DNA of 64,000 bases from Mycobacterium sp. 155 (GCF_000373905.1 NZ_KB892705.1:1939909-2003908), one strand, 5' to 3'. Shown: positions 1-10,379, numbered from the stretch's first letter. Made by a program: numbers and translations. Notes: generated by a model from the letters alone, not told the origin.

Positions 1-1
1 A

Positions 2-1138
2 CGGATCATCGGGTCCTGGCAGGCCGGCGACAACGAGTCGGCGTTCGCACATTTCGGTCGCCGCTTCGATGATCTGCACACTGAGGTCGCGCTGCTTGAG
101 CACCGGCTGTCTTCGGGCACCGGGGATGCCCGCAAGATCAAGTCGGCCGCCGCGGTACTGGCCGAAACCCTGCCCACCGCAGCAGTTCTCGGGGATGTCG
201 ACGCATTGAGTTCACGGCTCGCCGCAATTCTCGACCAGGCCGACTCCGCCGCGGCGACCGAGCGTGCACAGCGCGACGAGCAGCGCGCCGCGCAGACCGC
301 CCGCAAGGAGGCACTGGCTGCTGAGGCCGAGGAGCTGGCCGCCGATGCCACGCAGTGGAAGGCCGCCGGTGACAGGCTGCGGGAGATCCTCGACGAGTGG
401 CGCTCCATCACAGGGCTGGACCGCAAGGTCGACGATGCGCTGTGGAAGCGTTATTCGGCCGCACGGGAAACGTTCAACCGCCGCCGTGGCGCGCATTTCG
501 CCGAGCTCGACCGCGGCCGCGCCGGCGCCCGGCAAGCCAAGGAAGCGCTGTGTGAGAAGGCCGAGCAGCTTGCCGACTCCACGGACTGGGGTGCCACGGG
601 CGCCGCATTCCGCAACCTGCTGAACCAGTGGAAAGCCGTCGGGCGCGCGGCCAAGGACGTCGACGACGCGTTGTGGCAGCGGTTCAAGTCTGCCCAGGAC
701 GCGTTCTTCTCCGCTCGCAACGCCGCGCACGCCGAACGCGACGCCGAGTTCGAGGCCAACGCCTCGGCTAAGGAAGCGCTACTGGCCGAGGCCGAGAAAC
801 TCGAGACCGGCGATCTGGACGCCGCCCGGGCCGCGCTGCGTGCGATCGGTGACAAGTGGGACGCGATCGGCAAGGCGCCTCGCGAACGCAGCGCGGAGCT
901 CGAGCGCCGGTTGCGGGTAGTCGAGAAGAAGATCCGCGATGCCCCGACCGGTGGCGTCGATCCGGAAGCTCAAGCGCGTGCCGATCAGTTCCGTAGCCGC
1001 GCCGAGCAGTTCGAGAAGCAGGCACAAAAGGCAGAGGCGGCGGGCCGGACCAAGGATGCCGAGGCGGCCCGGGCCAGCGCCGAGCAGTGGCGCCAGTGGG
1101 CCGACGCGGCCGCGGAGTCGCTCGGCAAACGCCGATAG
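2..1138 (+). CDS. DUF349 domain protein, 5' end cut by window
   Basis: The reading frame is open from the first bases, so the start lies outside the window; about 378 residues are present. The protein is Ala/Arg/Glu-rich, almost entirely helical, and shows repeated DUF349-type units with a W..AG..L...L..W pattern (for example [15 protein letters not shown] and [16 protein letters not shown]). It looks like the orthologue of M. tuberculosis Rv2731. DUF349 proteins have no agreed biochemical function, so none is assigned. It is convergent with the next gene, with a hairpin between them. Confidence 0.85.
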   Translation, partial: RIIGSWQAGDNESAFAHFGRRFDDLHTEVALLEHRLSSGTGDARKIKSAAAVLAETLPTAAVLGDVDALSSRLAAILDQADSAAATERAQRDEQRAAQTARKEALAAEAEELAADATQWKAAGDRLREILDEWRSITGLDRKVDDALWKRYSAARETFNRRRGAHFAELDRGRAGARQAKEALCEKAEQLADSTDWGATGAAFRNLLNQWKAVGRAAKDVDDALWQRFKSAQDAFFSARNAAHAERDAEFEANASAKEALLAEAEKLETGDLDAARAALRAIGDKWDAIGKAPRERSAELERRLRVVEKKIRDAPTGGVDPEAQARADQFRSRAEQFEKQAQKAEAAGRTKDAEAARASAEQWRQWADAAAESLGKRR

Positions 1139-1142
1139 GGCG

Positions 1143-1159
1143 GGGGTTCGGCCAACCCC
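1143..1159. terminator. Hairpin between convergent genes
   Basis: GGGGTT and AACCCC pair around a 5-base loop, in the 27-bp gap between two convergent stop codons. There is no U-tract, which is normal for mycobacteria. It could serve both directions. Confidence 0.45.
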
Positions 1160-1165
1160 GTCAGG

Positions 1166-1753
1166 TCAGGCGTCCGGGTTGTCGGGGTCGGTCGGCTTGA
1201 AGTCATCCAGCAGGTCGCGCTGGTGTCGTTTCGCGGCGGCGCGGCGACGCTCTTCCTCAGCGGCCAGCTGAACCGCGGTCCGCGACCACACCACCCGGGC
1301 CCAGTGAAAGGTCAGCAGGATCACGGCGATCCACGCGATGATCAGGCCGATACCCGGGCCGGGATGGTGCACGGCCGTCTGCCGCGACCACACCGCCAAC
1401 ATGCCGGTCGCACTGGCCACCGCCGATCCGGCGAGTGCGACCCAGGCCAGTGCCCAACGCCGCGTCAACAGCGCCAGCGTTGAGAAACCGACCGCAAAGA
1501 CGAGTGCCAGCCAGGTGAACACCCGCGATGGCAATGAGATTCCGTCGGCGACGGCCGTGGCGTCACCGACCAGAACGTCGAAACCCTTGCTGTGCCCGGT
1601 GTGCGGCAGAACGAACGACAGCAGCACGACGAACACCAGGGTCGCCACCACCAAAGCCCGGCTGCCAGGATCGAATTCCCGGGCCATCTTGCGTTCGACG
1701 GCGTCGAGATCACCCTTGAACTGGTCGAAGTGCTCGTCGGTCAACAGCTGCAT
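1166..1753 (-). CDS. Conserved membrane protein (Rv2732c-like)
   Basis: A 195-residue protein with four clear hydrophobic segments at about residues 32-50, 65-83, 88-108 and 118-137, and a charged C-terminal tail rich in Glu/Arg. Gene order (after miaB, before the DUF349 gene) matches Rv2732c. The start lies 13 bp inside the end of miaB, so translation is probably coupled to it. The function is unknown. Confidence 0.8.
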   Translation of the reverse strand: MQLLTDEHFDQFKGDLDAVERKMAREFDPGSRALVVATLVFVVLLSFVLPHTGHSKGFDVLVGDATAVADGISLPSRVFTWLALVFAVGFSTLALLTRRWALAWVALAGSAVASATGMLAVWSRQTAVHHPGPGIGLIIAWIAVILLTFHWARVVWSRTAVQLAAEEERRRAAAKRHQRDLLDDFKPTDPDNPDA

Positions 1754-3288
1754 CCTCCCGATGATGGTTGGGCAGGCGGGGCCCCGATACGGGGCAGTCC
1801 CAGGCCTACGCCGGTGCGTGGCCGCTGCCCGGCCGCATGGGCGTCTCCCGCGCGGGTGCGCCGGTGCTGTGTCACAGGCGCGTCGGCAATCAGATGATGC
1901 GGGGCGGCCGCGGTGACGGTGGTGGTCACGATGTCGCCGGGCCGGATCTCCGCGGGCGCAATGCCGTCGGGTGTGAAGTGCACCAGCCGGCCGTCCCTGG
2001 CCCGCCCTGACATGCGCGCGGTCGCGGCGTCTTTGCGGCCTTCACCGGTGGCGACCAACAGCTCGACGATGCGTCCCACCTGAGCCTCGTTTTCCTGCAG
2101 GGAAATCCGCTCCTGGAGTTCTACGAGACGCTGATAACGCTCAGTCACAACGGCTTTCGGTAATTGATCGGCCATGGTTGCGGCCGGGGTGCCGGGCCGG
2201 ATCGAATACTGGAAAGTGAACGCCGACGCGAACCGGGCCCGCTCGACCACGTCGAGGGTGGCCTGGAAGTCCTCTTCGGACTCCCCCGGAAACCCGACGA
2301 TGATGTCGGTGGTGATCGCGGCGTGCGGGATTGCGGAACGCACCTTGTCGATGATGCCGAGGTAGCGCTCGGCCCGGTAGGACCGCCTCATGGCCCGCAG
2401 GATGCGGTCCGAGCCCGACTGCAACGGCATGTGCAACGTCGGGCACACATTCGGGGTCTGGGCCATCGCCTCGATGACATCGTCGGTGAACTCGGCCGGA
2501 TGCGGCGAGGTGAACCGGACCCGCTCAAGACCGTCGATGTTTCCGCAGGCCCGCAGCAGTTTCGAGAACGCGCCGCGATCGCGGGGCAGGTCCGGGTCAG
2601 CAAACGACACGCCGTAGGCGTTGACATTCTGGCCGAGCAGCGTGATCTCGAGCACACCCTGGTCGACCAATGTCTGCACCTCGCTCAGGATGTCGCCCGG
2701 TCGACGGTCGACCTCCTTGCCGCGAAGCGCCGGCACGATGCAGAACGTGCAAGTGTTGTTGCACCCGACGGAAATGGAAACCCATGCGGCATAAGCGGAT
2801 TCCCGCGCTGCCGGCAAGGTCGACGGAAACTCCTTGAGCGCGTCGACGATCTCGACCTGGGCTTCGCGATTGTGCCGGGCACGTTCCAGCAGGGTCGGCA
2901 GCGAACCGATGTTGTGGGTGCCGAAGACCACATCGACCCACGGGGCTTTCTTCAGCACCGCGTCGCGGTCCTTCTGCGCCAGGCAGCCGCCCACGGCGAT
3001 CTGCATGTTCGGATCGGACTGCTTGCGCGGGGCCAGATGGCTCAGGTTTCCGTACAGCTTGTTGTCGGCGTTCTCCCGCACGGCGCACGTGTTGAACACG
3101 ACGATGTCGGCGTCGGCGTCGTCGGCGGCACGCCGGTAACCAGCGGATTCGAGCAGACCGGACAGCCGTTCCGAATCGTGCACATTCATCTGGCAGCCGT
3201 ACGTGCGGACCTGGTAGGTACGCACGCCGGACTCCCCCTCGTGGGGGGTCTGAGCGCCGTGCGCCACCGTGGAAGTCACGACGAACAT
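1741..3288 (-). CDS. miaB: tRNA-2-methylthio-N6-dimethylallyladenosine synthase MiaB
   Basis: A radical-SAM methylthiotransferase that adds a methylthio group to i6A37 of tRNAs. From the chosen ATG the protein has 515 residues. The N-terminal UPF0004 domain carries three cluster cysteines (C32 in YGCQMN, C68 in FNTCAV, C102 in GGCLAQ). The radical-[11 protein letters not shown] motif gives C176, C180 and C183. A C-terminal TRAM domain follows ([18 protein letters not shown] region). The frame extends 42 codons further upstream, but that extension is not conserved and would cross the divergent glu promoter; ATG at 3288 gives the family's normal length (Rv2733c, about 512). Confidence 0.95.
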   Translation of the reverse strand: MFVVTSTVAHGAQTPHEGESGVRTYQVRTYGCQMNVHDSERLSGLLESAGYRRAADDADADIVVFNTCAVRENADNKLYGNLSHLAPRKQSDPNMQIAVGGCLAQKDRDAVLKKAPWVDVVFGTHNIGSLPTLLERARHNREAQVEIVDALKEFPSTLPAARESAYAAWVSISVGCNNTCTFCIVPALRGKEVDRRPGDILSEVQTLVDQGVLEITLLGQNVNAYGVSFADPDLPRDRGAFSKLLRACGNIDGLERVRFTSPHPAEFTDDVIEAMAQTPNVCPTLHMPLQSGSDRILRAMRRSYRAERYLGIIDKVRSAIPHAAITTDIIVGFPGESEEDFQATLDVVERARFASAFTFQYSIRPGTPAATMADQLPKAVVTERYQRLVELQERISLQENEAQVGRIVELLVATGEGRKDAATARMSGRARDGRLVHFTPDGIAPAEIRPGDIVTTTVTAAAPHHLIADAPVTQHRRTRAGDAHAAGQRPRTGVGLGLPRIGAPPAQPSSGGCSC

Positions 3289-3294
3289 GTTACG

Positions 3295-3312
3295 GGGGCG
3301 CTGATACGCCCC
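3295..3312. other. Inverted repeat in the miaB/gluA divergent region
   Basis: GGGGCG and CGCCCC flank a 6-base spacer (CTGATA), about 20 bp upstream of the gluA -10 box and 7 bp upstream of the miaB start. It could be an operator or a leader hairpin; which is not known. Confidence 0.3.
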
Positions 3313-3331
3313 AAGCTGAGCGTTCCCTGGG

Positions 3332-3345
3332 TAGGGTCTGCACCC
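3332..3345 (+). promoter_or_regulatory. gluA -10 box, probably leaderless
   Basis: TAGGGT (3332-3337) fits the mycobacterial -10 consensus TANNNT and lies 8 bases before the gluA ATG. No Shine-Dalgarno sequence lies between them, so transcription probably starts at or next to the start codon. Confidence 0.5.
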
Positions 3346-4098
3346 ATGGCCACCGCGACTTCGGTCCCGATGATCTCGATACAGGGCGTCAACAAGCATT
3401 TCGGCTCCCTGCACGTACTGAAGGACATCAACCTCGACGTCGGCCGCGGTCAGGTGGTGGTGGTGCTGGGACCATCAGGCTCGGGCAAATCGACGTTGTG
3501 CCGCACCATCAATCGACTGGAAACCATCGATACGGGCACCATCACCGTCGACGGTCAGCTACTGCCGAACGAGGGCCGCCGGCTCGCGCAGTTGCGCTCC
3601 GACGTCGGAATGGTGTTCCAGTCGTTCAACCTGTTCGCACACAAGACGATCCTGGAGAACGTAACGCTCGGCCCGACCAAGGTGCGCAAGACTTCCAAGG
3701 CGAAAGCCCGCGAGTCGGCGATGGCATTGCTGGAACGCGTCGGGGTGGCCAATCAGGCCGACAAATATCCAGCGCAGCTCTCCGGCGGCCAGCAGCAGCG
3801 GGTGGCGATCGCACGCTCGCTGGCGATGCATCCGAAGGTCATGCTGTTCGACGAGCCGACCAGCGCGCTGGATCCGGAGATGATCAACGAGGTGCTCGCG
3901 GTGATGACGGCACTGGCGCAGGAGGGCATGACGATGGTCGTCGTGACCCACGAGATGGGTTTCGCCCGCCGGGCGTCAGACCGGGTGGTGTTCATGGCCG
4001 ACGGCGCGATCGTCGAGGACTCCGAACCCACCGCATTTTTCGACAATCCGCGATCGGATCGGGCGAAAGACTTTCTCGGCAAGATCCTCCACCACTAA
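3346..4098 (+). CDS. gluA: Glutamate-type ABC importer, ATP-binding subunit
   Basis: A 250-residue ATPase of the polar amino acid (GlnQ/GluA) family that powers import through the two permeases downstream. Visible motifs are Walker [10 protein letters not shown] (42-50), the Q-loop (Q92), signature LSGGQ (145-149), Walker [10 protein letters not shown] (165-173) and a switch histidine in VVTHEMGF. The reading frame is open far upstream over antisense miaB; ATG at 3346 starts exactly at the conserved ATPase fold. It is the first gene of a four-gene operon. Glutamate specificity is inferred from the resemblance to corynebacterial GluABCD; another acidic or amide amino acid is possible. Confidence 0.93.
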   Translation: MATATSVPMISIQGVNKHFGSLHVLKDINLDVGRGQVVVVLGPSGSGKSTLCRTINRLETIDTGTITVDGQLLPNEGRRLAQLRSDVGMVFQSFNLFAHKTILENVTLGPTKVRKTSKAKARESAMALLERVGVANQADKYPAQLSGGQQQRVAIARSLAMHPKVMLFDEPTSALDPEMINEVLAVMTALAQEGMTMVVVTHEMGFARRASDRVVFMADGAIVEDSEPTAFFDNPRSDRAKDFLGKILHH

Positions 4099-4124
4099 CG
4101 CCTCGGCGAAAGGAACCATCCCTC

Positions 4125-4943
4125 ATGCCTATCAAGCCCATGCGCCTGGCCAGTGCCATCGCATTAGCCATAGCCCTTCCCCTTGCCGCTACCGCATGCG
4201 GTGGTGGTGGAGGAGGGGACAACAACAAGATCGTCATCGGAACCAAGTACGACCAGCCCGGACTCGGTCAGAAAAAGCCGGACGGCACCATGGTCGGCTT
4301 CGACGTCGACGTGGCCAAGTACATCGCCAAGGAACTCGGCTACAACGAAGACCAGATCGAGTGGAAGGAATCCCCGTCCCCGCAGCGGGAGACGCTCATC
4401 GAGAACGACCAGGTGAAGTTCATCGTGGCGACCTACTCGATCACCGACGATCGCAAGAAGAAGGTCGACTTCGCCGGTCCCTACCTGATCACCGGACAGA
4501 GCCTGCTGGTGCGCGCGGACAACACCGACATCACCGGTTCGTCGTCACTGGAGAACAACAAGAAACTGTGCTCGGTGGCGGGCTCCACCCCCGCCCAGAA
4601 CATCAAGAAGGAATATCCGAAGGTCCAGTTGCAGCAGTTCGACACGTATTCCGCTTGTATCGATGCGCTCAAGAACGGTGCTGTCGACGCGGTGACCACG
4701 GATGAGGTCATCCTGGCCGGCTTCGCCGCCCAGAGCCCGGGCGCGTTCAAGGTTGTCGGCGACACGTTCACCACAGAGAAGTACGGGGTGGGCCTGAAGA
4801 AGGGCGACAGCGAACTGCGCACCAAGATCAACGACGCGATCGAGAAGATGGAATCCAGCGGCGCCTGGAAGGAAGCGTTCGAGAAGAATCTCGGCCCGGC
4901 CGGCATCAAGACGCCCGAACCGCCGGCCATCGACCGCTCCTGA
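4125..4943 (+). CDS. gluB: Glutamate-type ABC importer, substrate-binding lipoprotein
   Basis: A 272-residue periplasmic binding protein of family 3. A signal peptide ends in a lipobox-like LAATAC, so C25 would be lipidated; a Gly-rich linker follows. The body shows the family pattern MVGFDVDVAKYIAKEL and TYSITDDRKKKVDFAGPY. The longer frame upstream overlaps gluA; ATG at 4125 is preceded by AAAGGAA and begins the signal peptide. It captures the substrate for GluC/GluD. Confidence 0.93.
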   Translation: MPIKPMRLASAIALAIALPLAATACGGGGGGDNNKIVIGTKYDQPGLGQKKPDGTMVGFDVDVAKYIAKELGYNEDQIEWKESPSPQRETLIENDQVKFIVATYSITDDRKKKVDFAGPYLITGQSLLVRADNTDITGSSSLENNKKLCSVAGSTPAQNIKKEYPKVQLQQFDTYSACIDALKNGAVDAVTTDEVILAGFAAQSPGAFKVVGDTFTTEKYGVGLKKGDSELRTKINDAIEKMESSGAWKEAFEKNLGPAGIKTPEPPAIDRS

Positions 4944-4958
4944 GGTTCGGCCCCGACC

Positions 4959-5639
4959 GTGGAGATCTTCACTCAGTACCGCGACGAGGTGTTCGCGGCA
5001 TTCTGGACGACGATCCAACTGACGGTGTACTCCGCGGTCGGAGCGCTGGTTCTGGGTACCGTACTGGCGGCGATGCGGTTGGCGCCGACTCCGGTGATGA
5101 ACTGGATCGGGGCCACCTATGTGAACCTGGTCCGCAACACGCCGCTGACGTTGATCATCCTGTTCTGTTCGTTCGGCGTGGGGCAGACGCTGGGCATCAG
5201 GCTGGTGGACGCCAACTCGCCAACGGCCATCGTCGACAGTAATTTCCGATTGGCGGTACTCGGATTGACCGCCTACACGGCGTCTTTCGTGTGTGAGACG
5301 GTGCGCTCAGGGGTGAACACCATACCGTTGGGCCAGGCCGAGGCAGCCCGGTCACTCGGGCTGACTTTCGGCCAAAACCTGCGAATCATCCTGCTCCCCC
5401 AGGCTTTCCGAGCCGTCATCATTCCGCTGGGCTCGGTGCTGATCGCATTGACGAAGAACACCACTATCGCCTCGGCTATCGGAGTCGCCGAGGCCGCGCT
5501 GCTGATGAAGGAGATGATCGAGAACACCGCCGCGCTGCTGGCGGTGGGCACCATCTTCGCGGTCGGATTCCTTGTCCTGACATTGCCGTTGGGATTGTTC
5601 TTCGGGTGGCTGGGTAAGCGACTCGCGGTGGTGCGGTAA
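4959..5639 (+). CDS. gluC: Glutamate-type ABC importer, permease
   Basis: A 226-residue inner-membrane permease of the HisM/GluC type with about five transmembrane segments. The cytoplasmic EAA loop is visible as EAARSLGLTFGQNLRIILLPQAF, the site that contacts the ATPase. Translation starts at GTG, 15 bp after gluB. It forms a heterodimer with GluD. Confidence 0.92.
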   Translation: MEIFTQYRDEVFAAFWTTIQLTVYSAVGALVLGTVLAAMRLAPTPVMNWIGATYVNLVRNTPLTLIILFCSFGVGQTLGIRLVDANSPTAIVDSNFRLAVLGLTAYTASFVCETVRSGVNTIPLGQAEAARSLGLTFGQNLRIILLPQAFRAVIIPLGSVLIALTKNTTIASAIGVAEAALLMKEMIENTAALLAVGTIFAVGFLVLTLPLGLFFGWLGKRLAVVR

Positions 5640-6547
5640 TGAGTACCGCATCAGTGCTATTCGACGCTCCCGGGCCACGGGCCAAGGTGCGCAACTGGAT
5701 TCTCACGGCACTGACCGTGGTGACCGTCGGCTGCCTGCTGGCATTCGTGATCGAGCGAATGTCGGCGAAAGACCAGTTGCAGCCGGAGAAGTGGAAACCG
5801 TTCCTGACCGCCGACCTGTGGCGTACCTTCGTGCTGCCCGGCGTGGAGGGCACGCTGACCGCGGCCGCGGTATCGATCGTCTTCGCCGGTGCACTGGGCC
5901 TGCTCCTGGGCGTGGGTCGGCTGGCGCCGATCGCTCCGATCCGCTGGTTGAGTTCGGTGATCGTGGAGTTCTTCCGCGCCATCCCGGTGCTGATCATGAT
6001 GATCTTCGCGTACTTCCTCTATGCGAAGTTCGACGTGTTCCCTTCCAAGTATCTTGCGCTGGCCGGGGTTATCACGGGGCTGAGCCTGTACAACGGCGCA
6101 GTTATCGCCGAGATCGTCCGCGCCGGCATTCACTCGTTGCCTCGGGGGCAACGCGAGGCAGGATTGTCACTGGGGCTGACGTGGGGTCAGTCGATGCGGT
6201 TCATCCTGCTTCCGCAGGCCATAACCGCGATGCTTCCCGTGCTGATATCGCAGTTGGTGGTCGTCCTGAAGGACACCGCGATCGGCTACCAGATCACCTT
6301 CGTGGAGATGGTGCGTCAGGGCACCAATATCGGTTCAGCGTACGGTAACTATCTGCCCGCGCTGGTTGTCATAGCGATCCTGATGATCAGTGTGAACATC
6401 ACACTGTCGGCACTAGCCACGCAACTGGAACACCGGTTGCGCCGATCCAGCCGAGGGCCTGCCCCGCTCGAAGCCGAAGCCATCGAGCAGGAAGGCGCAC
6501 CCGGCGCGCGGGTGCTACAAGCACAGCAAGACCAGCCCCGCGGCTAG
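5639..6547 (+). CDS. gluD: Glutamate-type ABC importer, permease
   Basis: A 302-residue second permease, about five transmembrane segments, with the EAA loop REAGLSLGLTWGQSMRFILLPQA. Its ATG overlaps the gluC stop by one base, so the two are translationally coupled. The last 40 or so residues form a charged cytoplasmic tail, as in corynebacterial GluD. Confidence 0.92.
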   Translation: MSTASVLFDAPGPRAKVRNWILTALTVVTVGCLLAFVIERMSAKDQLQPEKWKPFLTADLWRTFVLPGVEGTLTAAAVSIVFAGALGLLLGVGRLAPIAPIRWLSSVIVEFFRAIPVLIMMIFAYFLYAKFDVFPSKYLALAGVITGLSLYNGAVIAEIVRAGIHSLPRGQREAGLSLGLTWGQSMRFILLPQAITAMLPVLISQLVVVLKDTAIGYQITFVEMVRQGTNIGSAYGNYLPALVVIAILMISVNITLSALATQLEHRLRRSSRGPAPLEAEAIEQEGAPGARVLQAQQDQPRG

Positions 6548-6667
6548 GCTGTGCCCGGCGGCGATGCCACACGTGCTGTTCTCCGCGTGATTCCCTTTGT
6601 CCAAGAAGAGTTTTCGCTCCTCGCGTCGCCGTGCTCAAGTGGGAAGCGGGATCACGCGGTCCATGCC

Positions 6668-6697
6668 TTTCTGCGCGCCGGCCGCACCGCGCAGAAA
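6668..6697 (+). terminator. Hairpin downstream of gluABCD
   Basis: A perfect 10-bp stem (TTTCTGCGCG / CGCGCAGAAA) with a 10-base loop, in the 213-bp gap after gluD. No U-tract follows. It most likely ends the glu transcript. The rest of the gap shows no gene. Confidence 0.5.
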
Positions 6698-6760
6698 TTC
6701 CCGCGATAGCTCGGTGCAGCCGCTAGTGTGTGCCTACACAGTTTGGCGAGGGGGTCGGTG

Positions 6761-7750
6761 ATGTCCGATCAGGACAGCGATCACCTCTCTGCACTGACCC
6801 ACCATCAACGCAATCGTGCCGTGCTGGTGGTGGTGTTGCTCCTGCTGTTCGTCTTCTCCTACAGCGAAGACATCGTGTTCGCGGTGCTCGAGGCCACCGA
6901 CCACCACCACCTCACGGGCTGGATCATCGGTCTGGTCGGACTCGACGTAGCCGTGCTTGCTGTCGTCAGCCAGCTCAAACGCTTTATCGCCCGCGCCGAC
7001 GGCGAGCCTCCGCGACTGTGGCGGTGGTGGTGGAGCTTGTTCGGTGCTGTCGTCGTCCTCGATGTGTTCTTATGCCTTCTGCCGGAAAGCCATCCGCTGT
7101 GGGTCGACCTCATTTCGTCGATCGCATTCGCCACCGTCATGGGCCTGCTGATGGCCGTGTCACTCAACGCCGATCCGCTGACGTTGGTCAGCAGCACCCA
7201 CCGGTCGACGTTACCCACCGATTGGGCACGCGTGCGCTCCATCGTCCCGTTGATGGTCGGCACGTTCGCGTGCTTCCTCGCCGCCACAGCGTTCGACGAC
7301 TACTTCGATCTCGACACCGTGCGCAGTCTCGATCCTGAGCTGCAGGCCGAGGTAGCCGCGATGCCGCTGAACGAGCGGCTCGGCGCGCTCGGCACGCTGT
7401 GCGAGGGGGCGGTGAGCCCGGCGTTCTTCCAGCAGGTAGTCGCGGTGATCCCACTCCTGCTGCTCACCCTCGGCGTCGAGTTCAACTTCTTCCGCCGTGC
7501 GCTGGTCGAGCCCGCTCAACGGGCCGCCGCTGCCGCGACCGTCACTGTCATGTCGATAAGTCTCGTGCTGGCGCTGTCCACACTGCCGTGGGAAGGGTCG
7601 GGGTGCGGCCACGTCCTCGCCTATTGGCATGAGTATCTGACCTTCGTCGTATCTGTCCAGGGTGCTGTCACCGGCCTCGCAACGCTGATCTGGTTCCTGG
7701 TGGCCAGTCGCCCCGACCAACGAATAACCGTAGGAATCAACAATGTCTGA
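6761..7750 (+). CDS. Polytopic membrane protein, tandem paralogue 1
   Basis: A 329-residue protein I do not recognise, with about eight hydrophobic segments. It shares long blocks with its downstream neighbour: FSYSE near the N-terminus, DGxxPRLWRWW, LNADPxTLxS, LPTDWARxRxIVPL, LCEGAxSPxFFxQVV, LGVEFNxFRR, LSTLPWxGxGCG and WHEY. ATG at 6761 follows a purine-rich GGCGAGGGGGTCGG; an in-frame upstream start at 6728 adds only unconserved residues. The conserved acidic and Trp residues beside membrane segments suggest a transporter or sensor; this is speculation. Confidence 0.8.
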   Translation: MSDQDSDHLSALTHHQRNRAVLVVVLLLLFVFSYSEDIVFAVLEATDHHHLTGWIIGLVGLDVAVLAVVSQLKRFIARADGEPPRLWRWWWSLFGAVVVLDVFLCLLPESHPLWVDLISSIAFATVMGLLMAVSLNADPLTLVSSTHRSTLPTDWARVRSIVPLMVGTFACFLAATAFDDYFDLDTVRSLDPELQAEVAAMPLNERLGALGTLCEGAVSPAFFQQVVAVIPLLLLTLGVEFNFFRRALVEPAQRAAAAATVTVMSISLVLALSTLPWEGSGCGHVLAYWHEYLTFVVSVQGAVTGLATLIWFLVASRPDQRITVGINNV

Positions 7751-8720
7751 GCCGGCCGTATCCTTGCGCTCCGATCGGGCGGTGTTCGGAGTCGTCTTCC
7801 TGATGTTCTTTGCGTTCTCCTACAGCGAGCCGCTGATCTCCGGTGTGTACCCGATCGTGGGCAACGGCGACACGGGATGGCGGATCGCCGTCATCGCCGT
7901 CGATGCGCTGGTGCTGGGCGTGGTCGGGGTCATGAAACGCGAAATCACCCGCACCGACGGCGACACGCCACGACTGTGGAGATGGTGGTCGACCGGGGTC
8001 GCCATCCTTCTGAGCATCGACGTATTGCGGCTGGTGTCACACCAATCCGTTCAGATCGATCTGCTGATCGCGACCATCTACGCCGCGGCGATGGGTTTCA
8101 CCACGGCGGCGTCGCTCAACGCCGATCCATTCACGCTACTCAGCACCGCCCGTCAGGTGGCTCTGCCAACCGACTGGGCGCGGGCGCGGGCCATCGTGCC
8201 GCTGGTACTGGGAACGTGGGCCTGCTATTTGGCCGCAAGCGCTTTCATCGACGTGTTCGACGTCGACACGGTGCGAACGCTCGACGCGAAGACGGCTGCG
8301 GAGATTGCCACCATGCCCGCGGCAGATGAGATCGCGCTGCTTTCTCAGCTGTGCGAAGGAGCGATCAGTCCGACTTTCTTCCATCAGGTGGTCGGGGTGC
8401 TTCCGGTGCTCGTGCTGGCACTCGGCGTCGAATTCAACTACTTCCGCCGAACGTTGACCGACGCAGGCCAGCGCGCCGCGACAGCCGCCACCGTGACAGT
8501 GATGGCGGCCGGCCTGGCGCTCGCACTCTCGACGCTGCCGTGGGATGGCAAGGGCTGCGGCGATGTCCTGTCCGCGTGGCACGAGTACGTGGCGTTTCTC
8601 TTGGCGGTTCAGGGCGTCTTCACAGGATTGGTCACCCTGGTATGGCTGCTGGTTACGAGCACGCCCGACATCGCCTCCAATGCTGACTCGATGTCCAGCG
8701 AGTCGGAGCAACAGAACTAG
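7743..8720 (+). CDS. Polytopic membrane protein, tandem paralogue 2
   Basis: A 325-residue membrane protein homologous along its whole length to the preceding gene (see the shared blocks listed there). It starts 8 bp inside the end of that gene, which implies coupled translation and a possible heterodimer. It ends 6 bp from the convergent recX stop. I cannot assign a family or function. Confidence 0.8.
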   Translation: MSEPAVSLRSDRAVFGVVFLMFFAFSYSEPLISGVYPIVGNGDTGWRIAVIAVDALVLGVVGVMKREITRTDGDTPRLWRWWSTGVAILLSIDVLRLVSHQSVQIDLLIATIYAAAMGFTTAASLNADPFTLLSTARQVALPTDWARARAIVPLVLGTWACYLAASAFIDVFDVDTVRTLDAKTAAEIATMPAADEIALLSQLCEGAISPTFFHQVVGVLPVLVLALGVEFNYFRRTLTDAGQRAATAATVTVMAAGLALALSTLPWDGKGCGDVLSAWHEYVAFLLAVQGVFTGLVTLVWLLVTSTPDIASNADSMSSESEQQN

Positions 8721-8726
8721 CCCCCG

Positions 8727-9284
8727 CTATACCCGGCGACGCTCCAGCTCACTGGCCAGCTCGACGCTGACCACGTCGAACGCCATGGACTGGCTGTAGC
8801 CACGACGAGCCAACATACCGACCAATCGGCGCGTCACCTTCACATCGTCGTCATCGCTCAGCCGCTCGCGACGAAGTTTGTCGCGAACCAATTGTTCGGC
8901 CCGTTGGCGTTCGGCAGCGGGGTCCAGATCGGCCAGTGCCGCAGAGATGACGTCGCCGTCGACCCCCTTCTTACGAAGCTCGACAGCCAAGGCGCGCTTG
9001 CCTTTTCCAGAATTGGCATGCCGGGTCCGAACCCATTGCTCGGCGAAGTCCTCGTCGTCGACCAACCCGACTTCGGCCAGCCGGTCGAGAACCCTGGCGC
9101 TCACGTCATCGGGATAGCCCCGCTTGGCGAGCTGAGCCTCCAACTCCGCCCGGGTGCGTGCCCGCACGGTGAGCAGACGCAGGCACAGGTCACGTGCCTG
9201 CTCCTCGCGCTTGCGGGGATCCTGCGTCTGCCCCTCGCGAGTGTCGGCCGCCTCAGAAGTCGACCGGGGCGGGCAGGACATCAT
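8727..9284 (-). CDS. recX: Regulatory protein RecX
   Basis: A 185-residue RecX that binds RecA filaments and inhibits recombinase and coprotease activity. The three-helix RecX repeats are visible ([46 protein letters not shown]). The start codon lies 32 bp inside the recA 3' end, the arrangement known from other mycobacteria, so it is co-transcribed with recA and induced with it. Confidence 0.96.
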   Translation of the reverse strand: MMSCPPRSTSEAADTREGQTQDPRKREEQARDLCLRLLTVRARTRAELEAQLAKRGYPDDVSARVLDRLAEVGLVDDEDFAEQWVRTRHANSGKGKRALAVELRKKGVDGDVISAALADLDPAAERQRAEQLVRDKLRRERLSDDDDVKVTRRLVGMLARRGYSQSMAFDVVSVELASELERRRV

Positions 9285-10302
9285 CAGCTTCAGCGGTCAC
9301 GACGGCACCGATACCGAGTTTCTCCTTGATCTTCTTCTCGATCTCGTTGGCGACATCGACATTCTCCAGCAGGAATTTGCGGGCATTCTCCTTGCCTTGG
9401 CCCAGCTGCTCACCGTCGTAGGTGAACCAGGACCCGGACTTACGGATGAAGCCGTGCTCGACACCCATGTCGATGAGTGAGCCTTCGCGGCTGATGCCGT
9501 GGCCGTAGAGGATGTCGAACTCGGCCTGCTTGAACGGCGGCGAAACCTTGTTCTTGACAATCTTGACGCGCGTGCGGTTACCGACCGCGTCGGTGCCGTC
9601 CTTGAGCGTCTCGATACGCCGGACATCCAGGCGGACAGAGGCATAGAACTTCAAAGCCTTTCCACCCGTTGTTGTTTCGGGACTCCCGAACATCACGCCG
9701 ATCTTCTCGCGGAGCTGGTTGATGAAGATCGCGGTGGTGCCCGAGTTGTTCAGAGCGCCGGTCATCTTTCGCAGCGCCTGGCTCATCAGGCGGGCCTGCA
9801 GGCCGACGTGGCTGTCACCCATCTCGCCTTCGATTTCGGCGCGTGGCACCAGCGCGGCTACCGAGTCGATCACGAGGATGTCCAGCGCCCCGGAACGCAC
9901 CAGCATGTCGGCGATCTCCAACGCCTGCTCACCGGTATCGGGCTGGGAGACCAGCAGTGAGTCGGTATCCACCCCGAGCTTCTTGGCGTACTCGGGATCC
10001 AGCGCGTGCTCGGCGTCGATAAACGCCGCGATACCACCGGCAGCCTGGGCATTGGCCACCGCATGCAACGCCACTGTCGTCTTACCCGAGGATTCCGGGC
10101 CGTAGATCTCGACGACACGGCCGCGCGGCAGGCCGCCGATGCCGAGCGCCACGTCGAGCGCGATGGATCCGGTGGGAATGACCGAGATGGGCTGACGGAC
10201 CTCGTCGCCGAGGCGCATCACCGAGCCTTTGCCAAAGCTCTTGTCGATCTGGGCCATCGCCAGTTCGAGGGCCTTTTCGCGGTCAGGGGCCTGCTGCGCC
10301 AT
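9253..10302 (-). CDS. recA: Recombinase RecA (no intein)
   Basis: A 349-residue RecA: ATP-dependent strand exchange and LexA coprotease activity. Walker [10 protein letters not shown] is near residue 67 and the L2 loop is in [26 protein letters not shown]. The reading frame is uninterrupted, so it lacks the intein found in M. tuberculosis and M. leprae RecA. A good ribosome site (GGAGAGG) precedes the ATG. It has two upstream damage-response elements, described separately. Confidence 0.99.
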   Translation of the reverse strand: MAQQAPDREKALELAMAQIDKSFGKGSVMRLGDEVRQPISVIPTGSIALDVALGIGGLPRGRVVEIYGPESSGKTTVALHAVANAQAAGGIAAFIDAEHALDPEYAKKLGVDTDSLLVSQPDTGEQALEIADMLVRSGALDILVIDSVAALVPRAEIEGEMGDSHVGLQARLMSQALRKMTGALNNSGTTAIFINQLREKIGVMFGSPETTTGGKALKFYASVRLDVRRIETLKDGTDAVGNRTRVKIVKNKVSPPFKQAEFDILYGHGISREGSLIDMGVEHGFIRKSGSWFTYDGEQLGQGKENARKFLLENVDVANEIEKKIKEKLGIGAVVTAEADDVLPAPVDF

Positions 10303-10356
10303 GGTGGTGCCTCTCCAAGTAGTCGTGTTGACCGGTGTTCCGATCGGTTGGCCGTG

Positions 10357-10379
10357 ACGCTAGGCCAAGGCACCGACAA
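10357..10379 (-). promoter_or_regulatory. PafBC-type (RecA-NDp) promoter of recA
   Basis: On the minus strand the sequence reads TTGTCGGTG, 8 bases, TAGCGT. This is an exact match to the LexA-independent damage promoter TTGTCRGTG-N8-TANNNT described in mycobacteria. The start site would be about 48 bases before the recA ATG. Confidence 0.85.

Noticed and set aside
2164..3345. N-terminal extension of the gluA frame over miaB
   Set aside because: It is antisense to MiaB and has no homology; the ATPase fold starts exactly at ATG 3346.
6399..6638. 79-codon minus-strand frame after gluD
   Set aside because: It overlaps gluD antisense, lacks a ribosome site and has no recognisable feature.
9253..10302. 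RecA intein
   Set aside because: The coding frame is continuous at 349 residues with the P-loop and L2 regions intact; no intein insertion is present.
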